Shown here: one piece after another, positions 10,545-22,448 of the stretch
Layout: the number at the start of each line of letters is the position of its first letter
How positions within the stretch are numbered: the first letter of the stretch is position 1
NCBI GenBank assembly: GCA_030765065.1
Contig: CM060976.1
Span: 58,140,539 to 58,204,538, forward strand
DNA from: Deroplatys truncata
Taxonomy: Eukaryota > Arthropoda > Insecta > Mantodea > Mantidae
DNA length: 64,000 nt
Reading direction: 5' to 3'
The notes under the pieces: model-generated
The model's database searches: none
What the model was told of the DNA's origin: nothing
What the model saw: the letters and a program-made list of their open reading frames with translations, nothing else
Position numbers and translations under genes: made by a program

Positions 10545-11374
10545 ATCTGATGTGTTGCATTCACATGACTTTCTCTATCCTTCTAAACTATAATTTTTAG
10601 TGGGTATACAAATTACTCCTACCAAAGTTTATTTTCCTATCTACTTCATTTTAATCGAGATAAACCTTTTCGGAAATAGCTGTATTACACACTTCATTAC
10701 GGATTCAAAGGGAATAGTGACACTGTACGTTGACCTTAAAATTCCATACTCTTCCCATTACATCGCAAGAAAAACAGCTGAAAATCGACAGTAATTTAAA
10801 AGTAAGGCTAGGCATTGAACAATATAAACCATTAAAAAAGGATATCTCGGAAATGGCTTATGCTACAAAAATGTTATTTGAAATAAATTTTGTAGTTTAA
10901 ACAGTCTCAATATTTTCACTGGTATGTTTTCGTCTATCGTTTAACGTTTACTAGTTATACAAGATTATACAAAATTTCTTCCAAATGAAGAGTATTTCAC
11001 AGACCATTCCAAGAAAATTCAAGATATACATTTTATTTCACATGTAAATGTGGTATTTTAATCATAATCATTAAAAGTATTTTTTCAGAAAATCAAAAAT
11101 TTCGAAAAGTGTCCCATGTAAAGGATGCTGTTGGGGTTGGAGGTTACTTGAAAATCTTCCTGTTGCATGCTTTGAAGGTACTGAACTAAAATGTCAAGTT
11201 TGGTATTCATCCGACTCTTTTTAGTTATGCTGACACACACAAACACACACTGACCTTTCTCTAAAAATGCCTTTTCTATTCAGGGGGCCTCAAATCTCGG
11301 TATCGAATTTTTGGGATGGAATGCAATACTATGTATGTATTGCATTTACCTACTATGTACGTGGTGGAGAAAGC
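10545..11374 (-). mobile_element. HINE-like repeat, full, older subfamily
   Basis: First of about 20 copies of one family (strand + means the TTTTTACTTTCTCTACTACG end is at the lower coordinate). Family anatomy: ACTTTCTCTACT motif, small palindrome, the blocks GGAAATACATGTTTTGAG and TG/CA repeat, then AACAGCATAACTCAAAAAC, CCAGAGATGCGACACGAAGG, a long AT-rich core, inverted motif AGTAGAGAAAGT, and a terminal stem-loop ending CACATCAGATT. No conserved reading frame is seen across copies, so it is non-coding. This copy is diverged and has lost part of the GGAAATACATG block. The short frames at 10600-10794, 11276-11563 and 11316-11528 are only repeat sequence or its edges. Confidence 0.8.
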
Positions 11375-11525
11375 AAAAAAACAAAGGAATGGTAAGGGCG
11401 TTAAGGAAGAGATTGCATATCTTTCAGTAAACATAAGTATATTCAAAGCATCGTCATTGTGGCCATATGCATATGCGAAAAGGTGGATATTGGATTGTAT
11501 GAGAACAAATATTAGGTTAAATAAA

Positions 11526-12065
11526 TGACCAGGATGGCTCAGGCGATAAGGTCTGTGACCCATATTCGTGAGCTCCCGGGTTGGTTCGCGGTGGCCGCCA
11601 ACTCAGACCATGTGGTTTTCCTCTGCTCGTCTAGGCAATTGCCGGGGTAGTGTATTCTTCCTCGATTTCTGCTTCCCTGATTTACTGACATTTCATCTCT
11701 GTCCATTTCAACTTTCAGGAAGTGTCTTGAGGTTTCGCAGTGAGGCTAAAGTCGGGCAGATGGCACAGTTGCTGCGCTTTGTAAAGGATTTCTCCCAGTA
11801 AAACGCCAGGGTGCGTTGGCCCGCTTGCTAGGGTCGCTTTGTCGCCCTCTCGCGGAATTCTTCGCTTCTGCTGGTGCCGGCGGGTGTTTCAACTTGGACA
11901 TGTTAGGGACTTCCGTGCGTCTGTGTGGACCTGTCTGCCTGCAGTCCTGCGTCCTCCTGCGGCTCTTTCGCTTCATCCCTGCCTCCCGGGAGTGTAGTCA
12001 CAATAGATTTAGTTGGTCGAGTGGCGAGGTGTCCCCTTCCGGTAAATACCTCATACCTAATTAGT
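11526..12065 (+). repeat. Long GC-rich tRNA-headed SINE-like element
   Basis: Begins with a tRNA-like head: an A-box-like GATGGCTCAGGCGATAAGG and a B-box-like GGGTTGGTTCGCGG. About 480 bp of GC-rich body follows, an abrupt change from the AT-rich surroundings. Its body shares word order with elements at 13528 and 28141. It should be transcribed by RNA polymerase III if active (family knowledge). Open frames in it (11568-11801, 11746-11976, 11816-12064) merely reflect GC richness. Confidence 0.6.
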
Positions 12066-12100
12066 TAATAAATATTTAAGTTGCAAGAAAAATTATTCGA

Positions 12101-12911
12101 TTTTTACTTTCTCTACTACGTATAGTAAGTAGGGGAAGTATTGCAGTCCACCCAAAAATTCGATACCGATATTTCACCGGAAATACATGTTTTGAGACCC
12201 TCTGAATCCAAAAAAGCATTTTTGAATACATGTCCGTGTGTGTCTGTGTGTCTGTGAACAGTATAACTCAGAAACTTGGTATTTATCTGTCCAGAGATGC
12301 GACACGAAGGTTCTCAAGAAAATCCCCCCACCCCAAACTACCCTCTACATGGAACATTTTTGGAAAATTTTAATTTTCTCAAAAACGGCTCTAATAATTT
12401 TGATTAAAATATCGTGTGTTTAAGATATTTTCATGAAAAATAAAATGTATATCTCAAATTTTCTGGAAATGTCTCCAAAAGTATTCTTCATTGTGAATGA
12501 CTTTTGCATAACTGGTAAACCATAGGGGATAGACAAAATTTTACTGCACAAAAATGTAGATCGCGTTAAAATACACAATTTATGTCATATACAGTTTTTT
12601 TGTTGAGTGAACCATTTTCGAGATATTGCTTGTTATTTCTTTAAATTTTCCAATACTTATACTTTTTCTCAAATACGTTATTCATTTTTTTTCCTGGACA
12701 TGCAAAGAGAATGGTATGCGTCACATAGCAACCAGCTCTTAAAATATTTGACTATCACTTAAAACCTACCATATTCCCCTTGCATCTACAAGAAAATTAG
12801 CAATAAGATTAACATCTCGATTAACATGAAGCATATGGAGAATAAGCGTTTATAAGAATAGTTTGTACAAGAGTAGAGAAAGTCATGTGAGTGTAACACA
12901 TCAGATTTTTT
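12101..12911 (+). mobile_element. HINE-like repeat, full, younger subfamily
   Basis: Near-complete copy with both subterminal motifs and the terminal stem-loop. The TG tract is short (12235-12252). It ends in a T run and is followed, after no other sequence, by a second partial copy of its own 3-prime half. Confidence 0.88.
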
Positions 12912-13181
12912 TGTCTTGGATATGCAAAGAGTAATCTGTGGTAAAGAGAATGGTGCTGCACATAACAACCAGCTATTAGGTCTATGTTTAAAGGCTACTG
13001 TATTTCTATATTGCCCTTGTAAATATATATTCCCCTTACATCTACAAGAAAATTAGCAATTAGATAGAGTCTGCAAATGTTTATCTGGATTAACATGAAG
13101 TAGATGGAGAATAAGCCTTTGTAAAAATAGTTTGTACAAGAGTAGAGAAATTCATGTGAGTGTAACACATCAGATTTTTTT
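12912..13181 (+). repeat. HINE-like repeat, 3-prime part in direct tandem
   Basis: Repeats the last ~270 bp of the preceding copy in the same orientation (GACATGCAAAGAG-like block to AACACATCAGATT). Head-to-tail arrangement sharing a T-run junction. Confidence 0.8.
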
Positions 13182-13527
13182 CTTTACAGTTTTGCATGGT
13201 TTGGTATTGAGAAACTTCACTGTACATAAATATGTAGAAGTGGATTAAAGGTTTAGGGACTTTGATACTGACTTTGCAGTGAGCGTAATATTGATAAACT
13301 GTCAAGAAAAAAGCAGACAGATCGAAACAAACACCAATCGAAATCTACTTATAAAGCTGCATATGTAAGTTACATTTCTTTAATTGGCGTTCTTCCACAC
13401 CTTGGTCGATTCAATGAAACATCTAAATATGTTGCTTAGAATACTGCATAATGCTAAATTGTTACACGTATTTTCAATGAAGAATAAAATTCAGGAAATT
13501 AGTATATTATAGTTATATTCTATAGAA
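13182..13527. other. AT-rich stretch, no gene seen
   Basis: About 345 bp between the HINE-like tandem and a SINE-like element. No frame or repeat recognised. Confidence 0.5.
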
Positions 13528-14050
13528 TGGGGCGAATGGCTCAGGCGGCAATTTCTGTGCCCCGTTTTCGGGAGGTTCAGGTTTCGATCCTCGGCTACCA
13601 CCCGCTCTGATCCTTGGCTTTTTTCGGGTGTTTTCCAGGGTCGTCAGGCGAAAGCTAGAGGGTTTCTTTTAGCCCCCGAATTTCCCGTTCCTCCATTTCC
13701 TTCCACTTATTTCATTCATCCTTCATCCCATCGATCTCTTTCAAAGTCGGAAGTGTCGGCGATGGGTTTCGGTGTAGCGTAGCAGGGGAATAGGGTGTTC
13801 TGTGTGAACTCTCTCCATCCCTCGGCTTTGGCTGGCTGCCGGGGTATAGAACCCCCTTGAAGCGCGTCGGACTCCATCTGTGGGGCGAGGTACCCGGTCT
13901 GCTTATCCGTCTGTCGGGAGTCTAGGTCTGAAAACTTAGGGACCCTGTCCTTGCTATACCGTCGCTCCTGGATCCGGTTGCCTGGTATCTGCTCTCGATT
14001 CATTCTTCCTCCGGGGACGCACCCTCGTGGGCGTACAATATCCACTATGG
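13528..14050 (+). repeat. Long GC-rich tRNA-headed SINE-like element
   Basis: Head with GAATGGCTCAGGCGGC (A-box-like) and GGTTTCGATCCTCGG (B-box-like), then a GC-rich body sharing TTTTCC-x-GGGTCGTCAGGCGAA and TTAGGGACCCTGTCC with the elements at 11526 and 28141. The minus-strand frame 13716-14045 lies wholly inside the body and is not considered a gene. Confidence 0.65.
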
Positions 14051-14299
14051 ATTGTTGCTTAGTTTTCTCCGTAGTGAAAGATAAGGCAAGTCGATTTGTA
14101 TCCTAAAATTCAGGCGCTGTAAAATACTTTAGTCTTATTTGTTTAGGAGTTGAAACTAGGAACTATCTTTGAAGTCTATGTCTGTCAATAGCAACGAGGC
14201 TTTTCAATGGTGAAACCATTATCAAAATTAATTCAGTGGTACACATTCTTACATACATATACGCGCTATCTTTTTGTATTGATAATACGAGGTAAGTGT

Positions 14300-14475
14300 C
14301 TTTCGACAACCTCGGTAATCGAGTGATCAGCATTCTAGTTTCACAACCCGGAGGTCCCGGGTTCGATTACCGGATGAACCATTCTCTACCTTCCTCAAAG
14401 TCTGGAAGAATAAATGTGGGAGTGAGTGTGTTGCCTAATGAGAAATCGGTAAAATCTTACAGTTAAATACCCTAC
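14300..14475 (+). repeat. tRNA-derived SINE, short family
   Basis: tRNA-like head with TCGGTAATCGAGTGATCAGC and a good B box (GGGTTCGATTACCGG), then GTCTGGAAGAATAAATG and a GTGGGAGTGAGTGTG-like tail. The same tail occurs near 33190 and, without the head, near 34498. Confidence 0.6.
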
Positions 14476-14496
14476 AGCCAAACATTTAGTACCGAC

Positions 14497-14665
14497 ATGG
14501 GTAACCGAAGTCGTTAAGGCACTTACTCGTGAACGGTGCTGATTAAATTCCGCCAGGACCGCACTATTTGACTGAGGTTTTCTCCAAGTTTTCCTCAGTC
14601 ATTACAGGCAAATCCGTCCTGTTTCCGTCCCTAATTTCCTATTATTTACGTAGTGTATCAAAGGG
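14497..14665 (+). repeat. SINE-like element
   Basis: Starts with GGTAACCGAAGTCGTTAAGG, tRNA-like in style, with a weak B box. The body has GAGGTTTTCTCCAAGTTTTC and AGGCAAATCCGTCCTG, resembling the pyrimidine-rich bodies of the other SINEs here. Confidence 0.45.
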
Positions 14666-16408
14666 GTCCATCGGGAGTTAAAAATTACTGAAAAACTTTG
14701 TGTTTCTAAACATGAAAAGATAATTTTCTTTCATGGGCAATTGATCCTTGCTGTTTGCAGCCATTTAATTATTAAATAATTTGATGAATAACAACGAACG
14801 CATGATATACTTAAATTAACAATAGAGGATGTGTTTTGTATACGTTAATCATGACATGAATGCTGAAGAAGCAGAATGTACTGGGACAATAAATGAGGCA
14901 AAATTTGAAGTAGTCGCTAACGAAAGCGTAATCCGGTCTAAAGAGGATCGGAATGAATGGCGAGTGAAGAAAAACTGTAAAGTAAAAAAGAAGAAAAGTA
15001 GCCTCGAGAGTTTTCCTCTCCTGGATCATAACGAATGCTTCGATGGACACGGAGAGGTCCATGGGAAAGAATGTTCTCTCAACTCTTTTCCTATCTTTAT
15101 CGCACGATTTTAAAGAAACTGAAGTCCCGGCATGTCTGTGTCCCTAGAGGAACATGCACCAAACTACAGCTACAGTTATTCTTTATCTTCTTCTAATCTG
15201 CAAATCCCTGAAACACGGTGTTTCCATCCCCTAGTATATGCAGTATAAGTTAAAGGGAATAGTTCCACAAGCTATAGTAATGCGCTGTTTCCCCCAACGT
15301 TCATACCAAATAGTTCGTTCAGCAGCAAGGGAAACTAAGAATTTATCTATACTATTGCTGTTATTATTTCTATTATTATTAACGCAATATTAGCTTTATA
15401 AACTTCTTATTATATTAAGGGGAAAAGGTAGGCTGAACGCATGGAAATTATATCTTAAGTGTGTTAAATTACCACTGCTCTTAAATTATGTGAATTATTC
15501 TATAAATCATGACAATTATTTCAAGTGATTGTTTGCATTGATAGCTTATGTAGTTAAATCCGTAAAAATTATTTCATTCAGCATGAAAATAATAAAATTT
15601 ACTCTTAAAACATGTGAATTCATGTACCTTTTTCTCTGATATTACTTGCCATACAGAATCACACTTTTTCATGCTTATTCTTAGTATAATCATCTATCTT
15701 CTGAACCTCAATTATTTAGTTATGTATATCAGTTCACTAGAAATTGAAAAGAAAAAGAATTGCAAAGTCAAATGTGGAAAAGTTGCTTTTTTAATATCAT
15801 TAATATACATTATAAAATTATGACTGTGTTTCAGAACGCTTAACTATGTGCTGTATACGTGTACTTAAAATTTCAGCTCTCTACCCCTCATACTTTCTGT
15901 AAAAAGTTACATAAGTATCCAAAAATGTTGTTTTGAGAAAACTGAATTTAGAGTTTGAACATTAAACTTCTGACAGAGTTCAGTACATTGCAGGGTCATT
16001 ATCATCTGCACCCTCATTCCTGGATTACTGTAGTTTTTTTGATTACCTTCTCTTGGTCCTGGCCTATTTGTTAATTGCTGAACTGCTCACTGGGCGTGAT
16101 GTAGTCGTTCATTGTCGAAAGATACAAAAATGTTCTAAAAAGGGGTGTTGCATGACAGCTTTAAAGGAATGCAGACTAGCATTTAAATAGTATATAAATG
16201 TCTTAAAAACCTCTTGGCCTCCGAAAAGTATATATTCTCTGAAACTGGAAATAATGGAGATTTTATTAGTGCATAAAACAAAAAATGTGATTTTTACCAT
16301 TTCAGAGTACCTTGTTCTCTTAAATATCGTGCATAATTATTGTTATTGGCACGCGTGCCATAATGAGTCAACGAGATACTTTCTACTGCAATGACGTAAT
16401 ATCGGTAT
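14666..16408. other. AT-rich stretch, no gene supported
   Basis: Contains only short open frames (for example 14829-15113, with an antisense frame over it) without recognisable domains, codon bias or splice context. No repeat family from elsewhere in the window was recognised. Confidence 0.5.
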
Positions 16409-16598
16409 TCAATCGAGCGAGGTGGCGGCACAGTAACTGTGCGATTCGCATTCGGGAGGTCCAGGAGTTGATACCCGTCGACCCGGACCCCGTCCATGCT
16501 TGCACACATCATCATCCGGATCTGGCCACCCTTCGGATCTTCCCACTCATCCCTCCCTCACAAAGGTCAGGATAGAGGCAGAAAGGGCCATTGCCTTT
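16409..16598 (+). repeat. tRNA-derived SINE
   Basis: Head with CGAGGTGGCGGCACAGTAAC and GGAGTTGATACCCG (degenerate B box), then a CCT-rich body with CATCATCATCCGGATC. The frames on both strands (16294-16575) are this element. Confidence 0.5.
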
Positions 16599-17867
16599 TA
16601 GATAAAACTATTTTGTAATATTCTTTTCTCTCAGCAAAAACAATGCAAAAACCTCTGTGTATTATTAAATATACATTAATTAAGATCTGAATTTATAATT
16701 ACTTATCACTTAACATGCTGTACTGATTACAGGCTACATCACAGTCCGTAACACCTGCTCAATTCTCTCCCTTGAAGGGAATGCTTGCAAGTGACTCAAT
16801 TCCCTTTATCGGTTCAACACGCCAAGTAATAACAAACGAAATGCACGGAAACAAGCTAACGTCTAATTTACGAACATATAAAGACGCTCTCACGTATGAC
16901 ATCTATGATTTATTTCGTATAATTTATAACGCTAAGATTGCTTAAAATTTTGTATTCAACTCGTGTATAATTTTAGTATGACACTCGCGAAAGTTGCAGC
17001 ATGAACAAGAGTGAGTGCGACAAACATTCTCGTGCCTTAATCATAAAGATTATCTACTTGTTGCATAAATTTTTATTATATACGTAGCACTCTTAAAAAA
17101 AATTAAAATTTAATGTCATTCGTGTAATAGTGTAAATATTTAGTTATAGTAAATAATTAAAGCAACATATAAATGATAGTCGTGATTAATTGCAATTTAT
17201 TATAGTAGGACACGTTTTCTGCATTTTCATAAAGTATTTTAATTATCTATGGTTGAAACTAAGAATTGTGTATTTTATATACAAATAACAGAATAAAAGA
17301 CGTGAAAGCCTTATTTCGTTAAGTATCTGGTATGACATTTATCTTTAACACTTTTAGAATTATTTTGCAAAATATACTGCATAAGAATGTGATGGAAAGT
17401 TTTACACAATTTGTTTAATGGCGGCACATTAAATTTTTTCATATGCACAACTACTTTTTTCGTTTGAATTTCTTTAATAAGGCTGAAACCGATATTTTGT
17501 AAACCATGAGAGAAAGGACTATTTTCTTCTCGAAGTTAAAGGTTACATATTATGTCTTACATTTTCAAAAGTTATAGTTTGGGCGTAGCTACTCTTCGTA
17601 TCTTGCAATTTTTTCCCCACTGTATTGAAAATGTTTTTATTATGGGCTTATTCCCATTCTTAGACGAAAATTTCCTGAAATTTAACTTATTAAATGAAAA
17701 GGCAAACGTTTAAAATGTTGTATACTTTGCTCATCTAAGAATCATTTAGCCCCTAAATACAGTACTTATTAGTGAGCCGTATTTTATTTTATTAATGCAA
17801 TGTTTAACTTTATATTTCGCGCTGAGTTATGCCAAGTTTATGTGTGCGATTCGATCGCTTCCCGTCA
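16599..17867. other. AT-rich stretch, no gene seen
   Basis: A TATAAAG box-like word near 16867 has no supported transcript start or exon nearby. No coding or repeat signal recognised. Confidence 0.5.
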
Positions 17868-18118
17868 TGAAATTGCGTTTTATTTATGGACGCTCTTTAA
17901 TTGCCATGGGAATGAAACACCGAAATCCTCTTCATCAGTCTTGAGGTTCTTTTACATGCCGGAAATCGATGACGCGGAACCACCGGCTTTACTTCCCTTC
18001 CGAAGAAGCCCTGCTAAGGATTTTATGGCTAAAAATATTCATCCTCTCCGTCGGTTTGAACCCGCGACTTCGGGAATCAGAACTAGCATGATACTTCTAG
18101 ACCACGGAGTATATTAGC
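17868..18118 (-). repeat. tRNA-derived SINE, CTTCCTTCGGAAGG family
   Basis: Minus-strand copy, diverged. The head is at the high-coordinate end (CTCCGTGGTCTAGAAGTATC; B box GGTTCAAACCGACGG-like). The body has GGAAGGGAAGTAAAGCCGG and ends AATAAAACGC. Sisters are at 20175, 40448 and 42880. The frame at 17800-18117 is this repeat. Confidence 0.7.
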
Positions 18119-18330
18119 TTGTTTTGGTGGTTGTGGGGGCGTTTCAGTTATGTACCAAAGTTAGTTGGGTGGCAGTGTGGAATTCTTCAATGATTTGCTT
18201 TCCACCTGTACGTACACTGCAACATCTGCCGGCGAGTTATCCTCAATTATCTAGTCATTTATTGGGCAAATAAATGCTTCCCTGTTTGGTATTCTCCTCT
18301 TTGTATTCAATACATAATAATTGTGTTTCT

Positions 18331-18483
18331 TTTTACGTTCTCTACTACGTAGAGGAAGTAGGGGAATTATTGTCTTCCACCCAAAAATTCGATAGCGAGA
18401 TTTTACCGGAAATACATGTTTTGAGACCCCCTGAATTCAAAAAGAGCATTTTTGGAAACATCCGTGTGTGTGTTTGTGTGTGT

Positions 18484-18528
<45 letters not shown>

Positions 18529-19209
18529 ACTGTGAACAGCATAACTCAGAAACAAACAGTCGGATAAACACCAAACTTGGTATTTAGGTTCAGTATCTTC
18601 CAGAGATGCGACACGAAGGTTTTCAAGAAAATCCCCCACCCCAGATTACCCTTTGCTTGGAACATTTTTCGCAAATGTTAATTTTCTCAAAAATGGCTCT
18701 AACAATTTTGATTAAAGTATCACATGTTTAAGATATTTTCATGACAAATGAAATGTATATCTCGAATATCTCCAAATGTATTCTTCATTGTGAACGACTT
18801 TTGCATAACTGGTAAACCATAAGAGGTAGACAAAGTTTTCTACACAAAAATGTAGATCGCGTTAGAATAAACAATTTATGTCATATACATTTTTTTGGTT
18901 GGGTTAACCATTTTCGAGATATTGCTTGCTATTCCCTTAAACTTTCCAATACTTCTTCTCAAATGGGAATTTATTTTTAATTTTTTTATTTCCTGGACAT
19001 ACAAAGAGAATGGAATGCGCCACATAGCAACCAGCTCTTAAAAAATTTGACTATCGCTTAAATACTACCATATTCCCCTTGCACCTACAAGAAAATTACC
19101 AATAAGATTAACATCTCGATTAACATGAAGCATATGGAGAATAAGTGTTTGTAAAAATAGTTTGTACAGGAGTAGAGAAAGTATGTGAGTGTAACACATC
19201 AGATTTTTT
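18331..19209 (+). mobile_element. HINE-like repeat, full, younger subfamily
   Basis: Complete copy from TTTTTACGTTCTCTACTACG to AACACATCAGATTTTTT. The microsatellite position has expanded to a TG tract (18464-18487) followed by 19 TC units (about 18488-18525). That compound repeat generates three spurious short frames of Ser-Leu or Arg-Glu repeats. Confidence 0.92.
18464..18525. repeat. Compound microsatellite (TG)n(TC)n
   Basis: About 62 bp inside a HINE-like copy at the position where all copies carry a TG/CA tract. Confidence 0.95.
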
Positions 19210-20174
19210 GATATGGCACATAAGCAAGAAAACATAACTTCTTAATATAATCTTGTATCAACAATAATGTTAATTTCAAGGGATTTATATTATATCATGC
19301 AATATTTCTTGTGCTTTTTGAGAAAGCTTTAGCTTTATTTAATGAGCTGTTTTAGTGTGTGTAGTGGTGAAAATGTTTCAAGACGCAAAACACATTCAAA
19401 CATTGCTTTGTGATGCAAGAACCGTGAAGATGTAATATGTATTGTATTTCTATTTCCACTTATACGCTCTGTTAAAGACGTTATAAAGGTTTTATTAAAA
19501 TAAATCTATACACATGTTCGCGCAGCCTTTATGGTTACTCCTTCCTTGCTCTTATAATTCAGCGATAATGATAGAAAGAAAAGAGAGAAAGAGGTACTGC
19601 GCATACGTAATATTACATTTACAAAATGTGGTAGATTATCGAAGGGGCTTACGAAATTTAGAAAGACAGTCATATTTCACTGAATATCAATATTCCGTTA
19701 TTTTGAATATCATAATAGCTTTATAAAATTATACTGAGGGATAAAATAAAAGTTTTACATATACTTTTGGATGGTTGTATACATAATTCATGTACAAAGA
19801 GTAGTTACAAGGGAGTAAATTAAATTAGTAAAGCACTACACCAGATTTAAAGGTCCCGTGCAATGCTAGATAAGGCAGATTGTGTTTTAAAGAGTTTTAA
19901 TATACTAAAGTAGGTGCTGCAGTGTTATGTGTCTGTATGGATTATGAACGAAAATACGGGCAGAGTAAGAGGAAGGGAGAGATCTCTTCTGGATCTGCAG
20001 CAAGGTTAAAGTTTTGCATGCATGCCTAACAACAACGAAGGTGGATTTTTCCCGTTCCGTTATCCAGTGAAAAGGCTCAGCATGTAGCGCTTATAGCTTG
20101 TATTCGAGAGGTTCCTCGGCTAAAATTCTGAACCTGACGCGGTGTTTCTTGTTGCGTTAAAATTAAATTAAATT
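19210..20174. other. No gene seen
   Basis: AT-rich. The frame at 19514-19726 has no recognisable domain. Confidence 0.5.
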
Positions 20175-20446
20175 GAGTTTTATTTATGGACGATCTTTAA
20201 CAGCGTCCCATTCTATGTTGGGCGTGAAAGACTTGTAATTTTGCTCAGAGGCCTCTATATCATGTTGAGATTCTTTTACGTGCCGTAAATCTACGACACG
20301 TGACCATCGGCTTTACTTCCTTTCCGAAGGAAGCCATGCTAGGATTTTTACGCCCGAAAAAATCCATCGCCCTCCGCCAGGTTTGAAACCGCTAACTCGG
20401 AAACTAGAGGCTAGCATGGTAACCACTACACCACGGAGGACGACTC
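20175..20446 (-). repeat. tRNA-derived SINE, full, CTTCCTTCGGAAGG family
   Basis: Minus strand reads CCTCCGTGGTGTAGTGGTTA (A box) then GCGGTTTCAAACCTGGCGG (B box), GGGCGTAAAAATCCTAGC, the CTTCCTTCGGAAAGG hairpin-like block, CGTAGATTTACGGCACGTAA, GAGGCCTCTGAGCAAAATT, and a tail with ATAAATAAAACTC. This is the best preserved head of the family in the window. Confidence 0.8.
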
Positions 20447-22136
20447 TTGTTGCGTTGACTTCACATTGAAGCAGTATCGGGGATGCAGCGATGATGCGAC
20501 AGTTTGGAGCTGGAATGTAGTTGCCAACTTTTCCCGTTGTCTCCAGTATCTGCTCTTGATTCTGATGCCGGCTGCTCCAGTGGTTGAGCTATGAATATTT
20601 CCCCTCAGGGTATGCGTGGATGTATTGTGAAGGACAACACCAGTTTAATTTGACTGAGAAATCTATTGTGAAATAATGCTTGAGTTCTCTAAGTGAGTTG
20701 CTGAGAGTTTGAATTAAAGGAATAACTGATTCTAAATTGTAGCACTCGAAACTATAACGCTTGAATTATTATATCTGCTAACTTCTGCAGTATCAAAGTT
20801 ACGGTTGGAAATAATTTTTCCACAATAAAAGAAACTAGAAGCGTAACTAGCCGTGAGTCGCTAAAATGTTGACCGGCAGGACCCTTTGCAGAAGCCGCGG
20901 AATCTTGATCACACAAGCCACAAGTCAGTGGCACTCCAATACCAGTGATAGAATTGCTCTCGGATCTAGATGCACGAACATTTATTAATTTTAGCTCCGT
21001 CTACATATTATTCTCCCGCCAACAATTTACCTTGTACGTTGCTAAACCTTAAAACTCTCAGTATCCGAATGCGACCTGTTGCTAGGGGCTTAGCAAAAAT
21101 GTTCAGAATTTCCGTCGCCTCTCTAATTTCCAGAATTGGCCTACGTGCCTGTATAACGTACTGAACGTAACTCTAAACTGCGTTCCCAGAAATCCTTAAG
21201 CTAACGTGTCAGCTCCTTCTCGGCTCATTAATGTCTCTGGCTGACCTGACTGTAATCATCTTTCCGGACAAAGATTTCAATTCAAACTTGTTACATCATA
21301 CTTAATATACGGAAATTATTTATTGCATATATTTCTCTATCTTACTGCTAGTTAGTTATTTAAATATTTATATCCGCCGGTGAATAATTATGGTATAAAT
21401 ACCAACAATCCTTCTTCAAATCCATCTTGCGTGTCGCAGCAGACATCCTCTCTCTCAGGAACGGGCAATGCAAACTCTCAATGCATTGAGATTTCTAAAT
21501 ATTGTGTGGTCGAAATCCCCTGATGTTTCGCGAGAATCAATAGGGTGCAACAGCGTCGTTGTCAAACTTCACTCTAAAGAATGTTCCGAGTTTGTGGTAA
21601 ATGCCATCGCAGTTTATAAGCTCTAGAGCAGAGTCTATCAACGAAAGAACTGAACAGCAGAATGTAGTTTATTCTCAACTGATGTATCTACAGCCCTTCA
21701 CTACTCATTTTCAGTCCTGTTCTTATCCGCTAAAACTTCATGCATCAACCTGGTGAAATTTACGGTCATAAACATCATCTACCTATATTCTGTATACCTA
21801 TCCTCTTTTACCTGTTAAAAGAAGTAATTCAAATAACGCATTGCTTTCGTGAGAAGGAATGTTTCTTACCTTTTATCACTGACGAAGCTTTCTTTCAGTG
21901 TTTTTATCTTTTCTTCTCACTTTTCGACTTTCTCCCTGGTTGATTAAGTGACCGATGGAAGTGGAAGAGTGAGTCATTAATCATCGTTTTTGCTGATGTT
22001 TCCAAAGCCAGAACACTTTCAATTGGGAGTTAGTTTGGGATCACCAACCGGAAAATTACGAGAGAATTCTGAGATTCGCAACTAAAGACGACTTCATACA
22101 AATAATAAATTATTGTGTAAGGGAAATAAATGGGGA
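20447..22136. other. No gene supported
   Basis: Base composition is less AT-rich than elsewhere. A GGTATAAATACC box-like word lies at about 21391-21402, and a 51-codon frame starts at an ATG about 65 bp downstream, but no splice context or family match is seen. Short frames at 20752-20934, 20970-21164 and 21740-21943 have no recognisable domain. Confidence 0.45.
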
Positions 22137-22205
22137 CTTGCCCTGTAGCTCAGTCGGTAGAACAAAGTGTTCCAAAGGTAAAAGGCCCTCGATTACAGTT
22201 AAAGG
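22137..22205 (+). pseudogene. tRNA-like relic
   Basis: GCCCTGTAGCTCAGTCGGTA matches the 5-prime part and A box of a tRNA, but the anticodon arm is not pairable and the B box is degenerate (CTCGATTACAG). It is likely a SINE head or tRNA pseudogene rather than a working tRNA. Confidence 0.45.
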
Positions 22206-22448
22206 GGAGTATGAATGTTACAGTAATAAAGCAAGGAAATAACGGATTTCAAATTGAAATGTGGAAGCTGTAATTGTGATAGTCAATTAGTTTATTCAAC
22301 CTTTGTGAGGTATATCTTAATTTATTAAATTTGAGATATTGGTTCTTATTTTAGGAGAAAACATGATCTTAAATTTAAGTTTCTAAATACCTGTTTGTAG
22401 CCTGTCTCTCCAGCACAACTGGAATATTGTGGTAAGTATTCTCGACAC

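Noticed and set aside
13716..14045. 109-codon minus-strand frame as a protein gene
   Set aside because: Lies inside a GC-rich SINE-like body; no domain and no conservation in sister elements.
14829..15113. 94-codon frame with Lys-rich middle
   Set aside because: An opposing frame of similar length overlaps it, no domain is recognisable and no splice or promoter context is visible.
18403..18639. Arg-Glu repeat protein
   Set aside because: Translation of the (TC)n microsatellite in a HINE-like copy.
20870..21180. Possible copia RNase H end on the minus strand (IFAKPLATGRI)
   Set aside because: Only a few residues resemble the copia C terminus; flanking codons match nothing and no LTRs are present.
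21391..21640. TATA-like box plus 51-codon frame
   Set aside because: No splice signal, no domain; AT-rich DNA yields such boxes often.
22137..22205. Functional tRNA gene
   Set aside because: A box is good but the anticodon and T arms do not pair.
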